Shown in pieces: positions 38,582 through 48,940 of a stretch of DNA of 64,000 nt. Each line of letters opens with the position of its first letter. Position 1 is the stretch's first letter. This DNA comes from Caecitellus pseudoparvulus. Lineage: Eukaryota; Bigyra: Bicosoecida. Below the pieces are notes generated by a model. The model was given only the letters and a program-made list of their open reading frames with translations, was not told the DNA's origin and made no database searches. The stretch spans positions 124,001 to 188,000 of the forward strand of contig CBFFRQ010000067.1 in assembly GCA_965644315.1 (NCBI GenBank). The letters are read 5' to 3'. Position numbers and translations under genes: made by a program.

Positions 38582-41485
38582 ATGCAAGGCCATGGCGTGT
38601 CGGCTGTGCGGGCGCACAGCCCACAGGCCCCTCCAGGGCGCCTGCTAGCCCCCCTGCCGCTGCGTGCGACACCAGCCGCCCTCGGCAGCGAAGAGGCCTC
38701 GCCTGCTCACAAGCCCAGCGCAGAGGGCGCGGCGAGGGAGGAGTGGGCAGGCCCCGGCGCGGCACACAGCAGGTCTTTTTCGCCTTTCCAGCCTTCCGCC
38801 TCGCCAGCTAGCTCGCTGTCTCTTGCGGCGCCCGCCTTGCAGCGGGCAAAGCTGGCGGCTCCAGAAGCTAAGGCAGAGGGGGAGGGAAGCGCCCCCCCTC
38901 CCGGCGCCCAGAGCCCCGTGCAGGCCAGCGGCAGTGGGCAGCGCTTTATCATCGGCAACGACCCGTCTGAGTTGCTGACAGCGACGCTGTGCGTGTGCGG
39001 CGCTGCCAGAGGCGGCTGCCTGCCGAGTTGCCTTGCACCTGCATTTTTCCGCACGCGCTCCCGCCGCCCCCTCGCAGACGCCACGCCATGCACTTGAAGT
39101 GGCTGTCACTGTGGCTGGGCTTGCTGGCCGTGGCAGGTGTGGCACTGGACTACGCGTACTCCGTGACCTGGTGGCGTTTCAGCGTTTCCGTCGGTGCCAC
39201 CGTGTCCCACAACGTCACCTTCGACCGGCAGGAAGCCTTCTCAGCAGCCGATTGGGCACCATGGCCACAGGTGCGTACCCACACGGGCACGTGCTGCCAG
39301 CAGGGCACTCGCCCGTCTGCAGCACCCACCTTCCTGCCTGTGTCTCGTTGTGACCCCTGCGCAGTCTTTCATGTTTTGGTACGCCGCTCTGCACCACGGG
39401 TGGGGCGGCGCTGTGGCGTCCTTTGCCGCTGGGCCACTGCTGTGGCTGCACTTTTCAGGCGGGCGTTGGGTGCGCTGGGACCGTGCCGTGGCCATGCTGA
39501 CGTGTGGGGGAGTCACAGGCACCCTCGTCTTCGGCGGTTTCCTCGCGTACTTCTCCACGCTGCCTCGCGGGGCCATCACGCCCGCCCTCCGAGCGGCGTA
39601 CTTGGGCCTGGCATTTTTCTCCCAGGCACTGCCGTCCCTCGTCTCAGCCCTCATCAGCAAGCCCCTGCTGCAGGGCACTATGCGGTTCCCCATCGCCTTC
39701 AGCGTCGGCACCACCCTGATTTCAATCATCTGCGGCTACGTCCTCCTCGTCGTCGTCATCCCAGCCTTCGCAGTGGCAGGGGAGGTGGGCCGCATCACCT
39801 TGCGCATCCTCGCTCTGCCCCTGCTCAACGAAGTGTGCTCAGGAGCCATCCGCGTGTTAGGGTACACCTGGTTGTCCCCATCCCTGCCCGCGGACTGGGT
39901 GCTTGTGCCCAGCAGCACCCTGGTGCTGTTCATGGCCATGGCAGGGCGCTTCCTGTCCACCAACATGCACACCGTCAGCGGCACCATCGCCGTGTCCCTG
40001 CTGCTGGCTGTGGTGGAGCTGGGCATGCGAGGAACCATGCCTTGGCGTGACGCCGCCTACACGCGACTCCTGTGCCATCCGGGCTGCTGCAGGCCCCCCG
40101 CCGCCACCCACCGTGCCCGCCGCGCCCACCTCAAGGCGTGGACAGGCTTCATGCAGCTGGAGACGGTGGCAGAGGACGTGGGCATTCTCTTCTCCCTCGC
40201 CATTGCCCTATTGCTGCGCATTCCCCCCACACCGGGTGCCGCCCCGCTCACCGTGTCGGAGGTCGCACTGCGGGTGGCCGTGCAGTACGCCATCGAGCTG
40301 CTGACGGACATTGGCTTCGCACTGGCACACTACACACTGGTCACGTGCTGTGGTGTGCGGTATGGGAGGGTGACTGCTCCTCAACTCCAGGCCGCGCTGG
40401 CCCCGCGCCCGCCCAAGAAACGGGTGGGTGCCCTGGTTCCCAAGCTGGTTGCTGGGCCAGTGCTGCACTCACCCCCGCCACGACAGGCGACACTGCGATC
40501 CGCAAGCGACAGCATCGACGCACCTCCACTTCTGGATGATTCTGCGGCGCAATTGACGTCTGAGCCAAGCGTGTCGCATTCGGCCGTGGCTGTGCGACCC
40601 GACCGCGCCCCAACACTGTCCACGACCCCTCTGCCGCCCATCTGGCGAGGCCGCATGCGCGCAGGCAGCTCCTTCTCAGCGTACTCGCCCTCCCCCACAC
40701 CACCACTGGGCTCGCCACTCTCCGAGCCATGCGCGCTCAAACCCTCCCCCTCACCAGGCGGCAAAGGAAGCAGCGGGGGTGCGCACACTCCCCGTGATGT
40801 GGAGCACGACGCACCATCCACCCAACCCCCCCCTACGCCAGAAACCCCCGAGCCAGAGCCGTGCTGTGGGTCCTGGGCAGGTTTCTGGTCCTGCCCCGCG
40901 GTTCCGTGCGTGTTCTCGCCGGACAGTCCGGAAGTGCAAGCTGCGCGGCGCCGCATCGCCGCCCTGGCCCATGCGGAGATGCAGCAGGAAATGGAGGCAG
41001 TGTGGGAGCCCGTGTCCTTCTCGGAGCTGCTAGCACTGTCCAAGGCACGCAACTCCACGGCGGCACCCTCCTCAAGCCGCAGACCTGAGCAGCCGCGCGA
41101 GGTGTCTCCCCCCCCCCTCGCACCCCAGCATGCGACTGCACTGCCCGTCCCCGGACGACACATGCCAGACGGCAGGTACCTGGTTGCGCCCACTGCCGTG
41201 CGTGGCAGGCGGCAGGTGGTGGCGCCATCAGACCCCTTCTCTCGCCCACCCTCGCAGCCGTTTGACAGGGCGCTGCTCGTGCTGGCTGTACACGCTGAGC
41301 TCATGGCTGTGCGGATTCTGAGGGCGTGGGAGACACGGCACTTCTTCTGGCTGCCAGTCATCGCCGTGGCAGCGCTGGGGGGCGGCCTCTTCATCAGTCG
41401 GGCGTACCTGGGCACCAACCAGTGTGTCTTCGGCGACCCGCACGACGCCTCCACATGGATGTACGACGTCTGCACGCCCCAGTGA
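38582..41485 (+). CDS. Uncharacterised polytopic membrane protein
   Basis: I model three exons, 38582-38988, 39078-39270 and 39365-41485, for 906 residues. If translation begins at the ATG at 39088, the protein has 767 residues and the first exon is 5' UTR; the GTGCGT donor and CTCGCAG acceptor that join exon 1 keep the frame, so I prefer the longer form. About ten hydrophobic segments are visible: one in exon 2, about eight in the first 400 residues of exon 3 (for example SVGTTLISIICGYVLLVVV), and one near the C-terminus (FFWLPVIAVAALGGGLFIS). Between the last two lies a long Pro/Ser-rich cytosolic-type loop (about 40440-41240) with the coiled-coil-like AEMQQEMEAVWEPVSFSELL. I do not recognise the family; a transporter or channel is possible. 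Confidence 0.7.
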
Positions 41486-41833
41486 GCGCCACATCAGCCA
41501 GTGTGGTCCATGCGGACAATTTATTTGCTTGCTTTGGGCCGGCACACTGGCCGCGTCGCCGTGCTCTCGCGTCACCACTGCAGTCTATGCTGCCGCGCCA
41601 CAGATGGGCAGCGCCAGTGCTGCGCTTCATATTTGAGGTGTCTGCTCCGAAGGCTCCCCGCGTCCCACTTGCATTTCCGGCCAGAATTCAATCCATCGCA
41701 GCAAATTTCCTGCACGTTCTTCCATGGTGCTTGGGCACCAAGGGGACCAGCGGAAGTTGCGCCCACGTCAAGCGAGGCTGCAATGCTGGGGTCACAGTGG
41801 CCTCAAATTCCGCAGCGGGGAAAAGTCCCCGGC
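41486..41833. other. Intergenic region between two membrane protein genes
   Basis: These 348 bases are slightly richer in A and T (CAATTTATTTGC near 41518). They should hold the 3' UTR of the polytopic protein and the promoter of the next gene. One copy of the recurrent element CAAATTCCGCA lies at 41804-41814, 19 bases before the ATG. Confidence 0.5.
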
Positions 41834-44800
41834 ATGGGGCGCACCATGAGGGCAGCCCTGCTTGCCGCTTTGGCCTGCGCGTCCCTCACGCACGCCACGC
41901 CCGCAACCAGCGTCGAGCTGAGCAAAACCGTCATTTCCCCCGTGGAGGGCGGCGAGCCTGTGACACTCACCGTCACGATTCGAGACGTGGACTTCGTGGC
42001 TGGCGCGGCATACAACGCGAGCGATGTGCTGTTCATGACCTTGCTCAGCAACGCGTACCGCCTCAACGTCGGCCAGCTCATGGGCAACGCCGTGGACGCT
42101 GCACGGTTCCCCCTGTACGTCACCAGCATCGTGGCCAGCGCGGGCGTGGCCGTCGTGAATGTCGTGTTCAACTCCACCATTGCGGACATGGAGGGGATCC
42201 ACGAGGAGACAGACATAGCGGGGTCCCGCCTGTGGTCCCCCAACAAGTACCGCGTGAACGTATGGGGCGGCTCAGACGCCGCCTCCCACATCCGCGCTGA
42301 CAACCCGACGCGGTCCCTGGACATTGAACTGTGGGACGCGCCAGAGTGCGTGCCGTGCAGTGCACCACGCCAGCACCCGCCCTGCCTGACACGTCGCTTT
42401 TCGTGCTCCTCGCAGTCCCTTCATCGGCGGTGCTTGGGGCATGCGACCCAACAGCTTCGTCTTCGAGCGCGCGTCGCTGGGCATTGCCGACATCATGGCG
42501 TATGACCAGGACTATCAGTCAGGCGCCAATCTGGGCCATGTGAACGGTCCCCCCACCAGCCGGGTGCGGACTGTCAGTGGGCTGTTGGCAGAGCCAGCGG
42601 AGCCGGGAGGTGAAGCCCTGATCCGCTTTGGAGTGACCCCCCTCGTCATCGTCAAGAGCCAGTCGGCGCAGGCCAGCTGCTACGTGCACGCACCCAGTGT
42701 CGCAGAGTTGCTGGAGCGCGACCCTTCTCTCTACTGCTTGGCGGGCGACGGGGGCAACTGCACCTGCCTGCTGCACGGAAACACCTTGTGTACGGGGCAG
42801 CCCCGCCCAGGCGTCGAGGTGAGCTTCATCGTCGACTTCATCAACCCAGACGGGGAGGTGGGCAGCTTCGGACCCCACAACTTCACAGTCGTCGGCATTG
42901 AATCGTGCGTATCGTGTGCGCCACTGCGGCCCCCTGCTGTGGAACAACGGGTGCAGTCGCACCCTCTCAACAACGCACACCCCCCCGCCCCACAGCAAGG
43001 TGACTGGGAGCCGAGTCGTTGCTCCATTTCCGCCGGTCGTGGGCAGGAACTCGTCAGCGCCCACTGCTGTCGTGCGCTGGGATGATGGACGAGTCGTTGG
43101 TGCGGAGCAGCCAGGCTTGCCCCGTGTGCGGGCGCTGGGCAGTGCTGCGGTGCTGAACGGGCATGCCCACCGTCTGAATGCCAGCTTGCTGAACATCTCC
43201 GTGCTCCAGACGCACATTGGCTTCCGGTACTCGGAGCACACCTTGCGCGTGCAGAGCCTGGACTACAACCACACAGCTGCTCTGGTGAATGGGACTGCTC
43301 AGGAGTCACAAGAGGCAGTCACCATTCCCTTGGCTGTGGAGTACGATGGCGGCTCCTCGTCATGGCACCTTTTCCCCCTGTACCTGGACTTGGTCATCGT
43401 GCCAGACACGTTCAGCCTTCTTGCAGAAGGGGCGGGTGCCGAGGGCGGAGCTGGCTCGAACAGCTCAACTGGCGCAGGGGGCGGGGGCGGTGGCACGCCG
43501 GGAACTGTGACAAACAGCACGGGAGGGGGTGGACCAGCGATGGGAAACGACACTGCAGGTAGTGCAGCTGGGACTGGCGCGCCGTCGTTGGGGTGAGTCA
43601 GCACAATTCGCGCCCAGGCGCCGAGTCAAGCGCGGTCACCGAACCACCCCTTCTGCCTCGCAGGTCGGCGTACGAGCTGGATCTGGGTTCTTTTGGCGTA
43701 GTACCAGTGCTGGAGGGACAAACTTTGCCACCAGCGATGTTCACCTTGACGCATGCATCCTTGAACAGCTCGTCTGCAGTGTCCATCCAGCTTCGGGCAG
43801 TAGACGCCAGCGCAGTTCTGAACTCCCACCTGACCCCCTCCGGGTCGGACACCTTGCTGCCCATCACGGTGCAGCTGGCCCATCGGGGGGAGGGGTGGGC
43901 AAACTTCACGGCTGAAGTTGGAAGCATGGACTTCGAGGCAGTGACATCGGTACTGGGGTGGACGACCCGGCGCAGTAACTCCGTGCGCCTGCACCTTCAA
44001 GTTGAAGCTCTGCAGGACGCAGCTGAAGTGGCCACGGCGCTGTGGATTGTAGACCTCCAAGATGTGGATGAGTGCGTGCTGTTCCAGCTCGTGCGTGCAG
44101 CAAACTTCGAACAGCAGCCATCCTCTGCCGCGTTTCGCAGGCCGGTGCAGGACGCTCGTTGGGTGGAGCCTTGTGAACTCGCGGTGACAGAGGGTGCCGA
44201 GTCTCAGGCATGCCTGGCTCAGTTCTTCGACGATGATGTGTGGGACGCACAGCCAGAGACAGCTCCTTCTCTTCTTGTCGGCGCAAACACGTCCATGGCG
44301 ATCCTCAACGCTCCGCCAGGCAGAAGCCTGGACCCGGCTCTGGTCAACACTTCCACTCGCCTGGTGGCTGCCTTCCCCCGTGCAGCGGTGTACAGCATAC
44401 GCGTACACGAATTTAACTTCCGTGTGGTGTCTATGTTGCTTGGGCAGCCGTCTGGGCGTCGGGAGGTGACTGTGCAGCTCCAAGTGGGCGCAGCGGACCC
44501 GACGCGCAACGAAACGCAACTCTGGTTGCCATTCACCGCAGTTCTGCGAGCAGGGCCCAACACGACTCTCGAAAGGTGAGTGACATTGCGCCCTTTATCG
44601 TACTTCAGGGCAAGGGCTCACTGCGCACGTTATTCGATGCACCTTTTTCGCAGCGAGTTGGATGGTCCCACTGCGTCGCCGAGCCCGCAGCCTGACCCGC
44701 CAGGAGAGGACAAGCCTCCCTTCCTCAGCATTGCATTCATCATCCTCGCCATATGCCTGGGTGGGGTCATCCTCCTGTGGCTAGGAAGTGACTCGTGCTC

Positions 44801-45068
44801 TCACTCGCAGGAGGGTAGCGCCGCACAAGCTGACCTGGGCGGCCCGAGTGACGCGAGCGTAGAATCCATGCCCGGCATGTGGAGCAACCCCATGCAGGCT
44901 CCAGGGCCGGCCAGTCCCGGGACAGTGAGGATCATTGTGGACGACGTGCCCACTTCCCCTTCACAGGGGGGCGCGGCAGCGGCGGGGGGTGCCGCGCACG
45001 GCGAGGCAAAAGCGATTGCGACTGCCTCAGCTGCAAGTCCTCCCCCCCGTCAACCATCGTCAGCTTGA
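41834..45068 (+). CDS. Single-pass (type I) surface protein, orphan
   Basis: Six exons, 41834-42345, 42416-42904, 42996-43592, 43664-44071, 44141-44575 and 44654-45068, give 951 residues in a continuous frame. The N-terminus is a signal peptide (MRAALLAALACASLTHA, second ATG at 41846). A large ectodomain of beta-rich character follows, with many N-glycosylation sequons (NSTI, NCTC, NHTA, NSST, NTTL), a cysteine-containing stretch near 42680-42800 and a Gly/Ser/Asn linker near 43440-43590. One transmembrane helix, FLSIAFIILAICLGGVILLW, lies near 44721-44780, followed by a short Ser/Pro-rich tail. I find no known domain. The architecture suggests a receptor or adhesion molecule, which is inference. 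The fourth intron (69 bases) is stopless and could be retained. The last 19 coding bases overlap the opposite-strand gene. Confidence 0.75.
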
Positions 45069-46317
45069 TCTGCGCCGCTGGGGGACACAGCAAGCGTATC
45101 AGGCAGCCACGATTCCAGCCAGGGGTGCATGGCAGGTCGAGCAGCGGCTGTTGTGTACACGTGTGCGGTCGCACCAGACGACCTGCACTGCACGCCATTG
45201 TCGGTGCTGCGAACTGGCGTGTCCACTGCGCCTTTGTCGGCCACCCAGTTCACAATGCGGCCACCAGGCGGGCCAGAGCCCTGCCCCAGTGCCCACTCCT
45301 TCACACCTGCTGGGAGCTGCCGAGCCATGGAGTTGGCGTCTGTCAGCGCCACTGCGCGCAAATTCCGCAGCAGAGCCGGCCCTCGGTGTTCCAGCAGGGC
45401 ACGCGTGCAATGGCCGCCGTTGGAGTGGGCCAGGATGAGCAGTGGGCAGGTCAAGTGCGCCAAGTACGTGTCCCAGACGAGCAGGGTGTGGTCCTGTCAA
45501 ATGGCAGGAAAGGGGGCGTGAGAGGGGGATGCATGCTGCGCTGCCAATGCAAGAGTCACGCACAGCGTAGGAGGCCGCTGAAGGGATGGCGGTGCCGACG
45601 GGATGCAAATCGTGCCTGTAGCCATCGCCCTCCTCCACGTGCCGCTGATTGGGGTTGAACACCACCACCCCCAGGCCCCGCTGCCTGTGTGTAAAGGATG
45701 CACATCTCAATTGTGGGAGCAGTGGCCCGCTGCACATGCCTGCACGACATACAGTGCCCAGTCAATATCTGGCAGCATGCTGCCTGCGTTGATGTTGTCA
45801 TTCACAGCCACGGAGCGAGCCCACATGCCTGGTCTGTGGGGCAGTGGCTGGGCGCCTGCGGCAACGCGGTGAGGCATGCGGCAGGCGGCACGCACCGAAC
45901 AGCGCCGAGGCCCTGAATGAGCAGCAGAACCGCGGGCGAAGAGGAGAGGTCTGGCGTGGCAAATATCGTGGAGTAGGGCTCCTTGGACCCCTTGGCGCCT
46001 AGCACTGGCAGCCGGCACAGCCCGCGCTGCAACATGGCGTGTTGGACCCAGCCCGTCACAGCGCCAGCAACGCCAGCGAAGTGGCTGTCTCCCTGGAACT
46101 TGAAGGGCTTGCCGTCAGGAACATGCTCCAGGGCCGTTGTGTCAGCGTTTACTACGTAGGAATGCTCGCGCTCAAGGCGGTCTTTGCCGTCCACGATCCA
46201 CAGCGCGTCCTCTTGAATGAGGGGATCGGGGGCGATTTCCGCACCTGCCGCGGAGCTCTTGGCCTCTGCTGCCGCCATGAGAGCAGCCAGGCACCAGAGA
46301 TAGCGCAGGCAGCTCAT
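45050..46317 (-). CDS. Secreted Arb2/FAM172-type alpha/beta hydrolase
   Basis: Four exons, 46317-45896, 45833-45753, 45684-45564 and 45493-45050, encode 355 residues. A signal peptide (MSCLRYLWCLAALMAAAEA) starts the protein. The fold is recognisable by FATPDLSSSPAVLLLIQGLG followed, after splicing, by AVRPGMWARSVAVN, then RGLGVVVFNPN, DHTLLVWDTYL and the nucleophile elbow LILAHSNGGHC, then AVALTDAN. This order matches FAM172A/Arb2 proteins, where LIHGSG, VRAGQWAR, GVIVLN and AHSYGG occupy the same positions. Arb2 is linked to heterochromatic silencing in fission yeast and FAM172A to the ER and nucleus in animals; the substrate is unknown. Splice junctions at 45896/45833 and 45753/45684 restore conserved blocks. 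The 3' coding end overlaps the convergent gene by 19 bases. Confidence 0.8.
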
Positions 46318-46705
46318 GCACGGAAGAGTTTGAATTTAGTATACGAGTTCTTTGAGTAGCAAGTTGTTTGTATCTCAGTTTTGCGTTGGCGTCCACGACT
46401 GCGTCTGAATTTGCCTCCTGCGGTGTAGACAGGGAAACCGTCTGCGAGAGGAGCGCATTCCTACACCGCACGAAATCCACTCCATATCCAGCTCAAACCG
46501 AACGTGCGCGCATCCCTGAGGCACGCTTGTTTGCCCTCGAGCTCGTTGCTGAGGTGCAACGTGCACTAATCGCCCTATCCGACCCAGGTAGCCTTCGTGG
46601 CAGGCAGCCGCACGCCGAGGTGAGCACAGTGCAACGAGCCACACAGGGACCAGGGGGTATGGAGATGGCGTCACACGTGCCTTCCCTTCACCTCAATAAC
46701 CATGC
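46318..46705. other. Intergenic region upstream of the Arb2-type gene
   Basis: These 388 bases contain the promoter of the Arb2-type gene and the 3' UTR of the dihydroxyacetone kinase gene. No extra gene or repeat is seen. Confidence 0.5.
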
Positions 46706-48752
46706 TCAGACTGATCCCCCTTCCGCCGCTGCGGCACTGCCTGCCCCAGCCAACGCTGACGCAGCGGCCGCTGCCCCGCCCAGCATCACAGCAATGGCCA
46801 CTGCACCCGGATCCCGGGTCTGCCTCACAGCCTCTGCGCCGCCCTCAGTGGCGTACACTCCTCGCCCCAGCTGCACGGCCATGGCCCCCGTCCCTTCCGC
46901 CCCAGCCGCTGCCGCATCCGCCGCAGCCTGCAGCACAGCAGGCAAGTCCAGCGCGTGAGCCCCCTTCGTCCCCTGCACCGCTCCTTGCGCAGCAGCTGCA
47001 GCAGGGTGCAGTGCGTCTACGAGCGTGCACATTCCCGGCTGGGCCCCACCGTGCACCTGCACTGCACTGCACATGGCAGTCAGTGCATCGGGGAGACCAC
47101 CGCCCTGCAGCACAGCAGTGCCAGCGGCAGCCACGCCCAGGGCCAGTAAGATGCCGAGTGTTCCGCCCATGAAACGAGAACACACTGTGCTCAGTGCCGC
47201 CAGCACCTGGCCGGGCCCGGCCTTTGCCCGGCTGGCGAGAGGCCCAGAGCAGAAATGCAAGGAGGCTTCAGGCAGCTCAGACGTGACGTCAGGCGGGGCC
47301 TTTCCGGTCACAGCAGAGAGGAGGGCCAGTGCTGCGAGGGCTCCCTTCCGCAGGGTGGACCCCGTGTCCCCGTCTGCCAGCACTGCATCCAGCGCGTTCA
47401 GCGAGGCAGCACTGTCGGCAGCGGCCATCAGCGCCCCCTGCAGCACACTGCACATGGTGCGCATGGTGGCGGACAACGGAATAGTTGCTGACTCACCACC
47501 CTCGACGGTCTCGGCCGCCTCTCCTGAGCTACTGAGAGTCAGGGATGGCGGAAGGGCGGTTCGGGCGGGTTGAGCGAGGGGTGTGTGGGCTCCGGGCCAC
47601 GCCGCGCACTGTGTCTCGGCGTCCAGGGCAGCCAAAGTACTCTCATCAGCAGGCATGAGGGTGACGCTGACGCCGCGCATGTCCAGCGCAGTCATGAGGG
47701 GCCCCTGCACCCACCGCACCACGCGCCAGCCAGCTCGGGCAATTTCCGCAGCCACGTCCTTGGCCAAAGCTGACACGTGAAGGGCCGCGACGCCGCCCAG
47801 GTTGTTCAGCAGCACCACCAGCCCATGCTCTGCCGCAGCTGCAGCCCATGCAGGCGAGTCCTCAGCCTTGCGTTGACGGATGCCGTCGACACAGGTGGCC
47901 GCCACATCCCGCGCGGTCATGCCGGTGACTTGGGCCTTGCCAGGCTCGCCGTGAATGCCCAGACCCACCTCAAAGGTGCCCACTGCATCCAGGCGTGGAT
48001 CATGGGACCGTCCGGGCACGGAGCAAGTGGAGGTGGCGACGCCCAGTGTGGCCACTGCAGCAGCGGCACGTTCTGCAGCCGCAGCCACCTCCTCCAGCGA
48101 CCCGCCCGCCTCGGCCACAGCCCCGGCCACTTTGTGCACCAGGACCGTGCCAGCGACACCCCTGCGCCCTGTGGCCCCTGCACCTTTCAGGGCACAGTCG
48201 TCTGCCACCACCACTGTGCGTGTGGGGATGCCTGCGGCACGTGCTCGCTCCGCTGCCAGCCCGAAGTTCAACCTGTCCCCGCCGTAGTTCTTGATGATGA
48301 GGCAGACGCCAGGGTGCCCTGGCGCACTGCCTGCCGGCGCCGGGGCGGTGGCTGCACCATCTGCATCTGGTCCCTGGCCTGGCCCGGCCACTGCGTGGAT
48401 GGCAGCGGTCACAGCGTCCACAGACGGCGATGCGAAGACGTCGCCGCATACTGCCGCCGTGAGCATGCCCCGCCCCACCCAGCCTGCGTGAGAGGGCTCG
48501 TGCCCAGACCCTCCCCCGGAAATGAGGGCCACCTTCCCACAGGCAGGGCCCCAATCCTTGCGCAGGACGACCTTGATGTCCTGTGGATGGCGGGCGCGGC
48601 GGTGTCGTGTGGCGGCCAGGCACGTCTAGCTGACCCTCGCAGCGCACCTGCTCCAGAGCATCCAGCAATGCCAGCTCAGGGTGCATCATGACAAAGCCTT
48701 CTAGAGCATCGTGCACGATGCTGGTGGCGTCATTCATAATCAGGGTCGCCAT
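46706..48752 (-). CDS. TKFC: Dihydroxyacetone kinase / triokinase
   Basis: Two exons, 48752-48648 and 48580-46706, give 659 residues; the 67-base intron starts GTGCGC. The N-terminal DhaK domain starts LIMNDATSIVHDALEGF and has KVALISGGGSGHEPSHAGWV, IIKNYGGDRLNFG and the substrate-binding histidine in GLGIHGEPG, which forms a hemiaminal with dihydroxyacetone in this family. The C-terminal DhaL domain, with the nucleotide-binding LADGDTGSTLRKGA and a final DPGAVAIAV block, is fused as in the ATP-dependent single-chain enzymes. It phosphorylates dihydroxyacetone, and in animals also glyceraldehyde, and feeds triose phosphate into glycolysis. The linker and C-terminus are enriched in Ala/Gly. 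The family is usually about 575-600 residues, so this version is slightly long. Confidence 0.93.
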
Positions 48753-48940
48753 GGCCGATGCGAGGGTGGGCGAAAGGCGCTGTGCGGAAATTGCAACTCC
48801 ACTCGGCCTGGCCTACTGCGCCGGCCTGGACGGCAAGGTAGGGAGCGGGAAGACACGCAACTGAAGCAAGTGGACGTGCCATTTAAGTCACCATGACTAG
48901 ATTGGATTGTCACAAGAGTTCTCCTGCTGCAACCCACTGC

